A stretch of 64,000 bases of DNA from Strigamia acuminata (GCA_949358305.1 OX442315.1:18192427-18256426), one strand, 5' to 3'; shown: positions 32,620 to 54,259, counted from the stretch's first letter. Notes: generated by a model not told the origin, from the sequence alone. A program made the numbers and translations.

Positions 32620-34540
32620 TTTGTAACCCCTAACGAGTTATGATACCTCAAATGGGTCAGCCAATGGACTCTCAGAGTAAAATGTGAATGCAATAAATAA
32701 TTAAATTTTAATTTCAACTTCCATTTTTAAGAAAAATTTGTAAATCAATCAAACATATTTCTGATGAAGGCTTCTGGTGAAGGCTTCTGATGAAGGCTTC
32801 CAATGACGATATTCGAGTGTTAATCTGGTGCCGGATTTATTAATTTTTTAAATATTAAAACTTCATTTCGACTACCAAAACCAAGAATCAATTGGGTTAT
32901 TGATTTTTATATTATAAAGACTTCGGATGTGACTTTAGTCAAATTCTTGTTCCCAAATAAAGTCAATGCTTTTATTTTTGGCGATATGGGAAAATGTTAC
33001 AGTACAACATTTTTCGTCTTCACCTCATTCCATCTGGCTTTCCCTTTTTTACGATTTCTCGTCTTTTCGACTATAAACTACGGACAACCTTTTGCCGTTG
33101 CATTAAATTATGGCGCAAATATTTGGGTTAAGTGTACAAGTGAAACATCTGTAAATAAAAAGTTAGAAAAACAAAGTATTGAAAGAGAAAAACATATGTT
33201 AAACAGCAATAATTTCCAGCAGTTGGTGGTCATTGCAAACACCAACATTACCTACATTGCATCTGAAACACTATTTTATGTCTTTATTAAATTAAATAGT
33301 TCAAATTAAAACCGTTTCGTTTTGACCCATTAGAAGAACAAAAAATTGGCAGTAAAGTTTCAAAAGATAAATCAGCACGGTACCGAATGTTGTAAGAATA
33401 AGAATTGCTATTTTGCATGCAAAGTTAATATCTTAACATCAATTTTTGTACATTTCTTAAATTCTAAATGGACATTTTGCTTATCTGGAACAAACTTCTT
33501 GTTGGCCTTGAAGAGACTTGCATTTCACTTACAGTTGACCTGATGCACCCATCAGAAAATGAAAGTTTATATCCCAGGGCACACACGACCACTCGTACCT
33601 GTTTTGTGACCCGTTTTTGGTAAAGTTATGACTATTTACTTGGAATGTGTTGCCTGATCAAAAAATTTTCAACACGTGATCCTCCTCAACCTCGAAAAGC
33701 ATCGCATCGCAATTAAATTTTTTATAATATAAATAAAAAAATAAAAGTGAAATATTCAAGGTGGAAGACGACTAACGAGTAAAATGTTTCGGAAAAGTTG
33801 GAGATTTCTTCGAATAAAAGTTCAAGTATATTTCGTGACTTGTGAGAGCCAACAGTCAAGGTAATTGAACATATTTCAAAAACCATCATTTTGGTCATGC
33901 GCGTTAACTTTATAACTTTATAACGGTTTGCAAAATGACTTCTTTTGCAGTTTCTCAGAAAATTACATTATCTCATTTTACAAATATTTTTTTTTTCATT
34001 TTCTGTTTTGACTGCTTTTAAAAACTGTTTTACTGTCGATACTGTCGTTCATTTACATATTGGAGAGAATACAGTAACCACAAAAGTATTTAAATTAAAC
34101 CATTTTAAAGAGCTGTATGTGTGTTGCAGCTTCTTAATAAAGCTAACATCCCTGTTTACCTCGAAGAAAGCTTCTTTTTCTTTCAAAATAAATAAATTTT
34201 GCTAAACACATTTAAAACAATTAGAAAGTCTGTACAGTTTTGCTAATTGCTTTATTACCATTCCTCAGAAAAAATAATTGTTTATTTAATCAAATTCATG
34301 AATTTTTATTTGTCTTTACAAGTAAATGAATTCGAAAAAAAAATTGAAAATACAAGTTATTCTCTCTGGCTTTGCTGCAGCATTAATTTACAGTCAGACT
34401 GTCCCGTCAACACAGATTATCTGTGGTTCCACCTTTTGAGGAAAAATGAAACTGCTTTATGTTCCAATCGTCCACTGAGGGCGCAGTGGTGTGTTTCCCG
34501 TTCTAGTCTGCTGTATTTACCTAAAATACAGAACTATTCG
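32620..34540. other. Intergenic, no gene recognised
   Basis: Includes a short direct repeat gatgaaggcttc(t/c) at 32764-32803. A 126-codon ORF (32929-33309) shows no domain and no convincing codon use. Nothing else seen. Confidence 0.45.
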
Positions 34541-34548
34541 TTTCTATA

Positions 34549-35210
34549 ATGGATCAAAACGACCCATCACCCAGAAACTGCTTACCAACCGAGGTAGAAC
34601 TAACAGTTGAGGAAATTCCCGTTTCGAGCCCAGGGCTGCGAGCGGCAGCTCACCATTTGGGAAAGTATTGTGATGAGGAGAGTAAAGTACGTTACCTTAA
34701 ACCCAAACTTAAAACACACACAATCACCAACTAATAATCTTTTCCCAAAGGAATTTATGCTTTGTAGACGAGAGCTCTTGGATCCTCGCATGTGCATCAA
34801 CGAAGGACAAGCTGTTACTGCGTGTGCTATGAATTTCTTTCGCAAACTGAAAGTCGCCTGTCGAGGGGAATTCGAAGCGTATTCGAAGTGCATCGAATAC
34901 AGCAGCCCCCAGATGAAATATAGATAGTATGAAGTGAATTACAAATTTACAAGCATTGATAATTTAATTTTGAATTGTTTCGCGTAGTTGCCGAGACCAG
35001 CAAGGCGTGTTCGATAAGTGTATGCTGGAGAATATGGAGTTAGAACGACCTGAAACCGGTTACTTTTCATTGCCTCGTGTCCATAGTAGTAAAAGACCAG
35101 AGCCACCTCTTCGAATCCCCCGAGACTATCCGGACCCAACGCCTGGTTTGCCGGATGACTATCCGAGGGAGCCAGCAGTGTACGGCGCTCGGCTTTTTGA
35201 TTTATCGTAA
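34549..35210 (+). CDS. NDUFA8: NADH dehydrogenase (ubiquinone) 1 alpha subcomplex subunit 8 (complex I PGIV/19 kDa)
   Basis: Exons 34549-34686, 34751-34926 and 34988-35210, giving 178 aa, normal for the family. An accessory subunit of mitochondrial complex I on the intermembrane-space face, imported and folded by the Mia40 disulfide relay. Several C-x9-C pairs are visible (CRRELLDPRMC, CRGEFEAYSKC, CRDQQGVFDKC). The N-terminus LPTEVELTVEEI and the Pro-rich C-terminus with ARLFDLS fit. No cleavable presequence, as expected. A polyadenylation signal aataaa lies near 35317. Its 3' end converges on the G-alpha gene only 150 bp away. Confidence 0.95.
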
Positions 35211-35361
35211 AGCGTCGTTTTATTGTTAATAGGTTTTATTTTGGTTTGAAATCGATATAAATAGAAGTTTGAAAGGTTACTGTAAAATGTTTTAGTTTTA
35301 CTTTGTAGGAAATTATAATAAAAGCTACAAATAACTCGGAATTGAATTTCGATCAAATAAG

Positions 35362-37200
35362 TCATGTGAGGCCGATCACATTAAGATTCTCTCTGACGAT
35401 CATGGAGTGAACGTCTTCAAAAACACGTTTGATGTTGGTCGTATCCGTGGCAACGGTGAAGTGCCAATAACAAGTTCTTGTTTTTTTGCCGCCCTCTGTA
35501 ATACTCCATACTGAACTGCGATTTTCTGATTTCTTATTTGCAATTGCCTAAAAAGAATGAAATTTAAGGTTGCATTATTACTGTATATCGGCCGTTTTGA
35601 ATGCATTTTTTTTGTACTAAGAATTTATCTCTGATGAAGGAGCGAGTTTTCATGTATTCATCTTCAAATTCGACATCTGCAAAGCCAAAAAATAATATTT
35701 ATTGAATGTCATTTATCTTTTGTCGTCTGATATGATACCATTTAATTTGTAATCTTGATAATCATTGAAGTATGGTGCGATGGAAATTCCACTGGTCACT
35801 TTTTCACGCAGTATATCTTGCTTGTTTAAAAACAAAATGATACCGGAATCTCTAAGGAATCTAAAAATAATTGTTAACATTTTTATTTATTTATACTTTT
35901 ACTTAGTTTTTGGTTGAAAGTTTAACTGTACCTACTATTCCATACTTGGTCAAAAAGATCTAATGATTCTTTCAGTGTGTTTGTTTCGATGTCTTCGCGC
36001 AAGTGGGTATCGAAGCTACTGCAAGAGATTAGAAAAAGGATAGCAGTGATGCCTTCGAATACTTGAATCCATTTCTTCCTTTCTCCTCGCTGACCGCCCA
36101 CATCGAACATCCTGCAGGTTTAAATTCGTGGTTATTTTTTTTTTTAAAAAAAGATGATGATTGAAAATTCTAAAAATTGCGAGATTGACCAGAAAAGTTG
36201 CATTCCTCCGCCGTATTGTTTTGGAATCTTCATTTTAAATTCAACCTTTTGTATATCAGGTGTTCTTTTACGGCTGTTAAGAATATCCTGATCTGATGGA
36301 ACAAAATCAGGTCTTCTAATGGTATCCAGTTTTTGCAGAAAACTTAAAAGTTTTATTTAATCATTGTAGAAAATCGGAATAAAACTGAGTTTGTAATGTC
36401 TCACTATTTGGCACAGTCTATTAACGGAAATTCGTGACTTCTGTTCAAACAATCCTTTAAAAAAAATTAAAAAAATTAAGTTTTTTTTTTTTAATTACTA
36501 TTAATTTAAAGTGAATTGTGAAACCTTAATTCCGGAATCGGACCACAACGCGGTTGCGTGATCATAAAACTCCTACAACAAGATTGTAGTGATATAAATG
36601 TTGAAATATTTTTAAAAAATAAATAAATATTTACCTCTGAAAATTCAGAAATCGATTCAGCATCTAATGTGACTAGAAAATCGATTGCCTTTTGACTTTC
36701 AGAATTTTTCAAAATGGCTGGTGGTTGTAATTTAGGCATAATAGAAATAATTTCCTGTAATTTAATTAAATTGAAATTAAAATCTTAAAAAACTTTGCTT
36801 TTTAAATTTTAAACAGGCACCAATAATGCTTGCAAAATGTTTCTGCGCATTTCTATGGTCTTTTCTAATCTTTCACTATAAAAAAATATAATAAAAAAAG
36901 GCAATCTAAAGCAAATATCAAGAATTAATGACGTGCTTTTACCTATTGGAGAAGCCATTAATGTGTAAAATTTTCATTTGTTTTAAAATAGTCGTTTTCC
37001 CAGATTCACCAGCACCTATTTAAAACATCATCACAAAATATTTTTATATCGATATTATACATTTTTTACCCATTACCTAATAACAGAATTTTAATTGCAC
37101 TTGAAAACCCTACTTTATGCCATTTTTTAATTTCCCTATTTAAATCCTCACTCTTCTGCTCAGCAGGATCTACCGGACGAAAACAATTACACAAAAACAT
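35362..37200 (-). CDS. Divergent heterotrimeric G protein alpha subunit (possibly G-alpha-f class)
   Basis: Eleven coding exons: 37200-37077, 37015-36943, 36875-36821, 36754-36635, 36572-36525, 36454-36405, 36342-36190, 36111-35932, 35860-35739, 35676-35618 and 35547-35362, giving 389 aa. Conserved: [15 protein letters not shown] (P-loop, near aa 42), [14 protein letters not shown] (switch II), [10 protein letters not shown] (guanine specificity) and [13 protein letters not shown] (TCAT-equivalent). Odd: no Gly2 for myristoylation (MFLCNCF, with cysteines that could be palmitoylated); switch I reads [12 protein letters not shown] where other classes have a Gly after the Thr; the C-terminus LNVIGLT fits no common Gi, Gs, Gq or G12 tail and lacks the pertussis-toxin cysteine. 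A 5' non-coding exon probably ends near 37273. The subclass is uncertain. Confidence 0.92.
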
Positions 37201-37603
37201 GTTGCCAATCTATAAAAACAAACAAAAATCGGTTTCATTCCTGAAATAATAAAATTGAACTGCGATTTTACCTCCAGCAATGTAATTACGGATGCAATTA
37301 GAATTCAGCCACCAAATTGAAGCCACAAACCCGCTGTGCGCACAGTTGCAATTTTATATACAACTAATCAGTTAGCTTCCCTTTTTTTATCTTGCATAAC
37401 CTTTGTCATCAAGATAAAATTTGCACACTTTTACCAGGATCGATTAATGAACAAAGTAAAGATAGTAAGGGGTTTTTGCACATAGCCACTCAGTAAATAA
37501 ACTTATACGTAGCAACATTGCTAAGGAACCAATTATAGTTAGTTTATTCACGATGGTTATAAAAATGTTGATTAAATATATACATTTTGCAATATAAATT
37601 ATT

Positions 37604-38502
37604 TTATTTCAGTAAAGACCATTTCAGCTGCTCTCTAGCGGATTGAAACACCTGCAATTTAAAGTTTAAATGATTAATTATGTTTTTATTTGCCTGACAT
37701 ATTCGTATCTGATACCTGAGCAACAGTCTGTTCACCTAACGGAATGTCATCTGTTCTTAAAGCAACTCTTTGAACAACGGACGAAGGGTCGGCTTCCAAT
37801 AAAATACTAGAAAAATGTATATTTTCTCATTTATGCCAATTAGAATGATAATTTATTTATTTATTTACCCTCCGTCACAGATCTCATCAATTGCAAGCAT
37901 TATGATGTCTAAATTATCTAGAAGTGAACGTTTTTCAACGTTTTTTCTTAATATCTGGCTCACTGAATCGTACAGACAGTTGAGAACACTCACCAAAATC
38001 AACTAACATCAATAAAAAAAAATTAAAAATTGAATTAATATTATTTTAAGTATTTATAGTTACCTCGTTTTCGTGAGAGCTGCCCATTACGTAAAAGAAA
38101 AGATCAACATTGCTTCGATAAACACACGTAACGCCATCCAACATTATTATTTCAGCTATAAAAGAAATTGCATAAAAGTTAATGGAGGGTCACGTTGTTT
38201 AATTGGGTTTTACCATTTGCACGGTGTGTTTTATTAAACAAATTCTTCTCGAACGTCTTCTGTTCCTTTACCGTTGGAAACGTGTTGTCGTAATACTATT
38301 TATAAAGGGTGTGTTTTTCTTTACGTTATTTCACGATGTTTTAATGCTTTTATACCTTTGCAAGCATCCGATTGCCATCATTATCAAGAATGGCGATTGC
38401 TTTGATCATGTACAGCGACGGTTCCTAAAAAATTGTAATTTCATCATATTAAAGAAAACTGTTTTTATTTAAACGATATTTTACCAGTAAAATGCTATCC
38501 AT
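37604..38502 (-). CDS. COPZ1: Coatomer subunit zeta (COPI)
   Basis: Seven exons: 38502-38485, 38424-38356, 38295-38214, 38155-38064, 38002-37869, 37806-37716 and 37651-37604, phases closing to 177 aa, the usual length. The longin-fold small subunit of the COPI coat, partner of gamma-COP, acting in Golgi-to-ER retrograde transport. Recognisable: [20 protein letters not shown] at the N-terminus, [59 protein letters not shown] and the end [13 protein letters not shown]. Head-to-head with SMARCC, 247 bp between ATGs. Confidence 0.96.
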
Positions 38503-38749
38503 CATTAGCCGAAAAGTGGACGCAGATTTTGATGATGTGTATTCTGCGAGATTGGAGACTCCGCAGCGAATCAAATACATTTTTAAATTTTTGAACTTTT
38601 ATAATTTATTCTTAATAATTTTAAAAATAATAAACTTGAATTTAAATTTATTTAATTGTATCAATATAATTGTTTATAAAATATACACATTTTTAAAAAA
38701 ATGTAGTTTGCGGGCCTTCAATGAAGAGAAGTTGTTTATCTCTAACAAA
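38503..38749. promoter_or_regulatory. Bidirectional promoter region COPZ1/SMARCC
   Basis: The 247 bp between divergent start codons must hold both 5' UTRs and promoters unless an upstream exon lies elsewhere. AT-rich, no clear TATA box assigned, typical of housekeeping pairs. Confidence 0.55.
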
Positions 38750-43831
<5,082 letters not shown>

Positions 43832-43839
43832 TTTTTTAA

Positions 43840-44450
43840 GTTATAAACGTGGATGATAAAACGGGACCAACAAAAAAAGCACCCATAAAAGAAAAGCGGT
43901 TTTTATGATTATTATAATTTTGATTATCGGAAGTATGATTCAGTGCAATACGATTGTTGGTCAGAGGAATTTTTGTATTTCATAATCATTTGTTTTCAAT
44001 CAGCTGGAACTTTTATAATTCATTATTCTTATACTGATCATTCCATTGTTAAGTGTAATCTCAGAAATTACTTAGCGAATGTCCATTGTTTTATTTTTTT
44101 GTGTTTTAATTTTGAACATTTGAATTTCTACCTAGTCTTTAGGTAAATATTAAATACATTTACATTGTGTGCTTGGATGTAGCAGATGGGAGTGTTTTAA
44201 ATCGTACCATTTTTTTTTTTTTTAAAAAACTTATATTATTTAGGTTACTGTATATTCCCATTAGATGGTAATATCTCGAAATAAAATGTTGGTATCGATC
44301 ACTGTTTGCATTACATTTGTTTATTGCTTGGAAATATAGTAACGCTATTTCTTAGCAATTTTTTTCACATCGTGTGTGCAATACACTGAAACTAAAAGAA
44401 AAAAAAATACAGGAGAAAATAATTTGTCAAACAAAATAGTGGCAATTTAT
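43840..44450. other. Convergent 3' region of SMARCC and alpha-tubulin
   Basis: 3' UTR sequence (aataaaatg near 44279) and spacer. No additional gene. Confidence 0.6.
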
Positions 44451-44462
44451 CTTCTCTTATAT

Positions 44463-47382
<2,920 letters not shown>

Positions 47383-47399
47383 TTCGTACGAGTCAGCTG

Positions 47400-47975
47400 T
47401 CGCGCACGAATAGTACCACTCGACTGAACAAATGTTTTTCTTGTGTTTACTAGTTGTATCCTACTCAACTGACGAATCAATTTTTCCTGGTCAAGGACAA
47501 CGATTATCTCATTTGCTTACCAGCACAGTTTGGGTAAAAAGTCTAAAGAATTAACATTTTTGAAATTCAATTCATGATCAAGTTCACCTATTAAGAAAAA
47601 AAAACTATTTTTAATACTTTTATAAACAAAAGACTTACAAAAGAAAATACTGCTATAGAAAACTTACCACGCACAACCAAGTAACGGGTGTCCAAACAAC
47701 CGCAAGCAAACAAAAAAAATCAGTTTGATCGACCGATTACGTAAGAAAGACTCAATAATTGTCCTCAATTTATTTGTATGCATTTAAATTTAACTTTTTC
47801 ATTGTAACAATCAGCTAAAACTAATTCCTACTCGCACAACACAAAATCCTCGTAAAGAATTAATCCATAGTACAAAAATAATTTACAAATACAGAGGATT
47901 ATTATTTGAATTATTTGAAATATGCTCACATAACAACGCGATAAACCAAAACTAGATACGCTTTAAGGATCATTA
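47400..47975. other. Spacer between alpha-tubulin 5' end and dymeclin 3' end
   Basis: 47383-47450 is probable 5' UTR and promoter of alpha-tubulin (strong donor CG|gtaaga at 47376 on the minus strand). The rest is AT-rich with no gene. Confidence 0.5.
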
Positions 47976-47980
47976 TTTTT

Positions 47981-50871
47981 TTAAACTTCTAATTTTTGGG
48001 GTGTAAACAGTCTGATATTGGAGGAATTCCAATACAAGTTAGACGACTGAAAAATAAGGGACCACACGTAAGGGATGAAAAATTCCTCCGGTTGCTCTTC
48101 TTCAACATATTTGAATTTCAAATCGGGCAATTTCTAAAATAATTATCACATTAAAATATTAAAATATTCTCCAAAGCAGTCTTTTCTTCTTACTTTTAAT
48201 CGATCGCCTGACCACTGGAGGGCCCCTTGTTGGATAATTGCCAGAACCTCTTGTACCGAGAGATCCTTATCGTTCATTTCCAATCGATTAGAAAAATAAT
48301 ACAACACCTGTAGCAAAACAACGTGAATCAAATCGTTAGATTTATAGCTATTTCAGGCTGGCAAATTGCTCTTACGCTGTCAATATTTTGAATAACATCC
48401 TGGAAAGTAGGATGTGTTCGAAACTGTTCGAAACATTCACGTTTATATAACAAAGTGTAGATTAAATTTGGATTGTGAGATAATTGCGATGATAAACACG
48501 AATTAATAATTTCCAGCACCATTCGCAAAACCTCCTCTAAAACTGCTAAATCCTGCATCTAAAATAAAAACAACATTTGAGATTCGATTTAAAATTAAGT
48601 GCGATTGCACCTACTAAATCGGAAGCTAAATTTTCATCGTCCAGGTCTTTTGGATTGGAAGTTGATTTTATCTGCTCTAAAACACGCGCATGTTTCTTTG
48701 CCAAACTTTCAAACAAGCTGCACAAAAGTAATTAATTATTAACGAATAATAAATTACTCGCACTTCAAAATTACTCATTTTACCTCACAATTCGTTGTGT
48801 GACGTAAGGATGAAGCGACGAAAATTGGCTAGACATGTTTGCTAACGCAGCTAAGCAATTCGTATGTAAATACTTATCCTATTGAAATAACCGTCAAACA
48901 AATGATTAAATACAATTACATTTCTCATAATTACCCTCATTCGTGTCATGTTAAACTGAATCGTTCGTATAACAACCAGTATTAAAAGACCACCCAAAGA
49001 TATCTCTGATATGGCTCTTTCTGTGTACCACGTAATATTTTTTAGCATCTGGTGAATAAATTTTGGCAATTATAATCAATTTCGATTTACTTCTTCATAT
49101 TTTCTTACTATGTCGTGAATGGATTTGTTAAAAAGTTCATCTTCGCTCAGAATCAGCAAGATTATTAAAGCCATGTAGATATGATGGGAGTTTTTTTCTT
49201 GAGCAGAATACAGAATTTTAAGAATTGGAATAATCTACAGAAAAAATTAAAGTTAAATATAAATTAACAATATATATTGTATAATAAATTACCAATTCAT
49301 CTATGTTTGCTTTTGATAAAATAAAATTTTTCATGTGTAAGTTTCGGTGAAGAACGAGATAGAGGAGGAGAGTTGCCTGATCACTGTGTAAAGTTTGACA
49401 CAAAGTGGAAAACAGTTGAGAATAATCTAATTTAAATGTTGCTACTGCTTGCGTGGGATTCACACCTGCACCTTCTGTAAAAAAAATGTAATAAAAAAAA
49501 TTGTTATCAAATTTAAATTCAATGTTTATACCGTGCGAATTCGAAAATGAAAACAATGCTTGTCGATAGGGATTATGAATTCCTTTCGTGTCGGTACAGT
49601 GATTCGTTAAAATCAAAATAAGCTGTAAACTCTGATTAGCCAAAGGTGTATCATCTTTACTGTCTTCTGGATCTGAATTGTTTTTGCCATAACCGAGTGT
49701 CATAACTGACCAAAGTCCAGCTGAAAGAAAAATGATTTAAAAAATGAATAAATATACATTTTCTTTTTGAATTAAATATACTTACAAGCAAGACCTAAAA
49801 TTATACTTCCACCTTTGTTACTTTTGTGTAGTTTTATAGGTGATTTCTCTTGTTTGGTGTAGTGTTGTAACAATATTTTGGTTAACAAACAGGCATGAAT
49901 CGAACTTAAAGCAGAAAATTTAAAATAATTAAAAGAAACTTTAGTTCAACATGGACAGTTACCATTTTCCTTGCATCATGCCACGATAAATTGCCGATTT
50001 ATCAGCTGGTTTTGATGAAAACATTTGAACAGACAGTAAAATAAGAAGTGCATTCACAGCCTCTAAATGAACTGTGTATGTAAAGTCCCTAAATAAAATG
50101 TTTCTGACATTAAAATCAATTTTTTTCATTCGATTAAACTTAGAATTTTAACTTACACTACTGGAACATCGACGATCATTTCAACCAGAACATTTTGAAA
50201 ACACTCGATCAAATTTTCTTTGTGAACACCGTCTACGTGTTCTTCTACTGAAATATTTTAGAAAAATGAATGAAAATTAAAATAAATAAATCAATCAATT
50301 TAAAATTAATTTCATCTCACCTGTAGGAGCCTTTGCATGAAACTGTTTAATTATATTGTCTTCAGTTATAGTTTCAATGAAATATTTGCAGATACAACGT
50401 AAAATAAACAGCGCGTTATATGTTTGCCATGTGAAAATATTGCTGAAATGAATTGGAAAAATAAAGTTATGATTCGATAATCAAAATACAAATAATGAAA
50501 AAAAATCACTTTTCACATTGTGCCGACGCTTTGAGTTCAGCTGCCCGAGAAATGAAGACCCGGACTAAGGAACCGAAGTTTCCAGTTTGAAAATTATTCG
50601 TAAGCAAAGACGTTAGAAGTGTTTGTGTGTTTTCTTCCAGTAGTCGATAGTCGGTACTAAAATTTATATTTAAAAAAAAAATTATTAAAAATACCACATT
50701 TTAATTTCTTTAAAATCAATCTTAATCTTACCAAGTTCTGGGCGGCGTAAATGAAAACGACAAAAGCTGATTCCAAAATGGGTCATTGTGAGAAATGGAA
50801 TCTTTACCAACAAATTGCTTAAGATATGTGTTATCTTTAAGCTCGCTTATGCTGCTGCTGCTTATTCCCAT
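47981..50871 (-). CDS. DYM: Dymeclin
   Basis: Fifteen exons: 50871-50732, 50656-50510, 50442-50321, 50247-50157, 50088-49963, 49904-49786, 49720-49532, 49474-49293, 49234-49109, 49048-48935, 48878-48784, 48717-48615, 48558-48376, 48307-48194 and 48133-47981, giving 667 aa, the family length. Dymeclin is a peripheral Golgi protein in organisation and trafficking, mutated in Dyggve-Melchior-Clausen syndrome. Seen: MGISSSS (N-myristoylation consensus), [53 protein letters not shown] and [11 protein letters not shown] near the end. Mostly helical with no catalytic motif, as known. Intron phases all close. Confidence 0.96.
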
Positions 50872-51616
50872 GACGATTTTTCTAAAAATAAAAACAGAAA
50901 CGACTTTTAACACTTATTAAATTATTTACAATTGGGTAGTTTACACATCCTTAAAACATAAATCGTCTTCAATACGAAAACTCACTTTCTGTGTGCCCGC
51001 TTAAAACGTTAATTTTTGATCTCGCTGTACAAATTTCGATAAAAGATTAAACTGTTATATTTCTAGGTAAATCCATGCTGCGACGCCTTTAAAATACAAA
51101 AATTTACATGTTGACGTATCAACTCAAGACAACGTTTCATAAATCTAGCTTAAATCTAATGAGCGCTGTTGATTGCAAAGTATTCACAAGTCTCGGTAGA
51201 TGGCAGTGCATGATGCACTTTCATGGAGGCAGGTAGTTCAACCGAAAATACTTTTTTCTCTGTGACAGAAATGCAGATATGAGTGAAAGGTTAATTGTTG
51301 ATTGGTTAGAGAAATTGACCGACAACTTTTACTTTTCAGCGTTTTAAATATTAAAAAATAATTATACTCGGATTGTTTTGGCAATGTGCGAGATTTGGTG
51401 TAAAATATGGTTTTGACAAATTGTACATACAGGATAAAGATCACAGCTTTTATATTTATTTAGAAATTAGAAATGATAAAACATTACATAAATAAAATGA
51501 AACAGTTAATGCAAATTTAAAAATAAAACTTGGTTTTGATTTCTAAAATGAAATGTTAAAAATAAACTCCATTCCATCAATAAGTTCCAATTCATAAATA
51601 AAGTTTTTTCTGTTTT

Positions 51617-54251
51617 TAAAAAATTGTGTAAACAATGCAGCATTTGTAGAAACTCCTAATTTAATCGGCTCCCTTCGTCTGCAACAGCAACAAATATTTT
51701 TTGTACGCATATTGTTAAAGCACCTTGAAAAAGCAGAAAATAAAATTAAAAATAAAAATTAGCAAAAAGTGATTAAAATCGAAAGGTTCCACAAAAACTC
51801 ACGAATTGATTTTTCAAACCACACGGGTTTACTCTGCCAGTAAATTGTACCAAAATAAATGGGAACACCAGTCAGTATTATGCCAATACCCATTCCAACC
51901 ACTTTAGGCGTGGCAAAAATCGGCGTAATTACCAAAAAAGCACAAACCACTAAGAATAAAACTGGTAAAACAATCCAAACCTGCAACAAATTTCATTAAT
52001 TAAATTATACATGTACCTAATTACATTAATATCCAATTACTTTTATAGGCCTGTGTGCATTGGGTCTCTCCCAGCGCAGTTTCAGAAGCCCCGACACGGC
52101 AACCAAAACAAAAAACGATTCCACAAAACTACTATAGTTAATGAGTATAAACACATCGCTCGTATTTAACATTATTAGTGATAATGCTCCCTAGAAATAA
52201 AAATCCAATTTATTGTTTATTTATAAACTAACCGACTTTACCAACTTGGGCCAGAACGTACCAAAAAAATGAGAGATGTTACTGGTGTTAGATTTACAAC
52301 ACGAATCAGAGCCAAGCAACCTGGAAAATGTCCTTGACGAGCACCGACAAAACACAACCTTAAAATGAAATCAATTTAAAATGCGGCGTTAAGACACGAC
52401 ATGTTGACATTCATTACCTAGCTGATGTGAAGATATGTACACTCAAACCACCGAACGTGCATCCGGCAACTAGTACCGGCATGAGCCAATTTACTTCCTT
52501 ACCAAACATTTTTTCAGAAAACGTCTGTAAAAATAGAGGAATTGAATGTTTATATTACGAAACAACTATTTTTAAAACAAATTATTACCACTGCGACAGC
52601 ATTTGAAGCCAAAATATCATTCGACGATAATACTGTAAAATATGCCAAATTCGCAAAAACGTACACCAAAATCACAATTGGCAACGAAATCCCAATCGCT
52701 CTGGGTAAATTCCTAGAAAAAAAAACAATATTGTTTATATTTTTTGAAATCAAACATTCCGCTATGTTTACTCACTTGTAAGGATTTTTCAACTCTTCCG
52801 TTACAAAATTCAAATAATTCCTGAATCAAAAAATCAATTTATAGTTTAAAACCGAGATAAAAATACAAAAATAAAAAAAATATGAACACCTATATTAGGA
52901 CCATCGGTCTCATTTGTGCGATAAAATTTCACCATTAACCTATGCAGATTAACATTTCATATCGTAAATCTGAAAATTTATGTCGCAAATGTAAAATTTT
53001 ATGTTATTTCATGTTATTTCACGTCACAAAAGTAAAATTTCGTGTCGTAATGAAGACGAAATGTCACTTTTGTGCAAAAAAAGAGAGCAATGACCCCAAT
53101 GTGTCTTCATTAAATAAAAATACTCACCACCCCGCAAAAGAATATATTCCTGAGTAAAACGCAAGCCCGATGTATGATGGATCAGTTGACGACCCTTCAA
53201 AAGCCTGATTGAAGTGTTTGGTGTGACCTTTTAAATAAATCAAAAAATAGCAAAAAGAAGAAAACTTTTCGTTTATAAATTCGTCTATATTTGAGCACTT
53301 CCAAATTTATCCCAATTCTCTGGGTTAAGCTATTTTTAGAAGCGCGAGCATTGATAACTTATTATTTTGAAGCGATCACACAGTCTTTTCCTTGACTTAA
53401 TTTCCAAACCACTTACAACTGGTTAACTATGCAAATCGAATTACAAAATTAAGACCGGTAATTTCACTTACCCATTCCTAATTTGACAAATCCTGCGATG
53501 ATAACGATTCCCAAAGCCGCAATTTTGAAGAAAAACATAACATCCTGTAATTTAGTTGCCCACTTGACATTGTAACAGTTTAGGAATGTCAGAAAACCTA
53601 TTATTATTATTTATTTGTTCAAAAAATAAAAATTTCACTCATCAACTTTTTTTTATTTACTTACATATAACACAAGCCGCTATTAACCTTACAGCACTTT
53701 CCGGAGTATCACAGTCAGGGAATAAAGGTTGAGTGACATAATTGGCAAACGTTAGCGCCATTATGGCATTGGTTGACGGAACAAATACAACATTGGCACA
53801 CCATAAATACAGAAAAGCGGGTAAAGGTCCGAATGCTTCGTGAATATACGCGTAATCGCCGCCAGATCGAGGAATCCTGTCAATTGAAATAAAAAATTAA
53901 TTATTATTTTTAATTTTAAAATTTTATAATTAAAAAAAAAAAAACTTACAATGTCCCTAATTCAGCATAACACAGTGCCCCGATTAATGATAAAATGCCG
54001 CACAATATCCACACGACTAAAGCTAATCCAATTGATCCCGTGTTTTGAATGACACCTTTTGGCGAAACAAATATTCCTGAGCCGACGATAATCCCGATAA
54101 TGATAGCAACTCCATTGAGCAGTCCCAGATGATTCTTCAATTTAACCGTTTCGTCCTTGCTCTTGACCAGCTTCGCCTTGATATTCCCATTCGACGGAAA
54201 CCCGGATAGCAGTCCAGTTTGGCAATGAGGAGTTTGGACGATGTGAACCAT
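51617..54251 (-). CDS. SLC7-type amino-acid transporter light chain (LAT/y+LAT-like)
   Basis: Eleven exons: 54251-53950, 53876-53665, 53597-53472, 53227-53128, 52820-52776, 52712-52589, 52524-52418, 52358-52262, 52190-52041, 51980-51803 and 51723-51617, giving 515 aa with about 12 hydrophobic segments (APC superfamily). TM1 has the unwound substrate motif [13 protein letters not shown]3 [20 protein letters not shown]; the TM3-TM4 loop has [10 protein letters not shown], the Cys that links to the CD98/4F2 heavy chain in this family; [20 protein letters not shown] follows TM6; the C-terminus has [12 protein letters not shown]. Plasma-membrane exchange of neutral or cationic amino acids. Substrate not predictable here. 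A 5' UTR exon probably ends near 55146. Confidence 0.94.
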
Positions 54252-54259
54252 TTCTCAAC

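Noticed and set aside
32929-33309. 126-codon ORF as a gene
   Set aside because: AT-driven open frame with no domain and no supporting promoter or exon structure.
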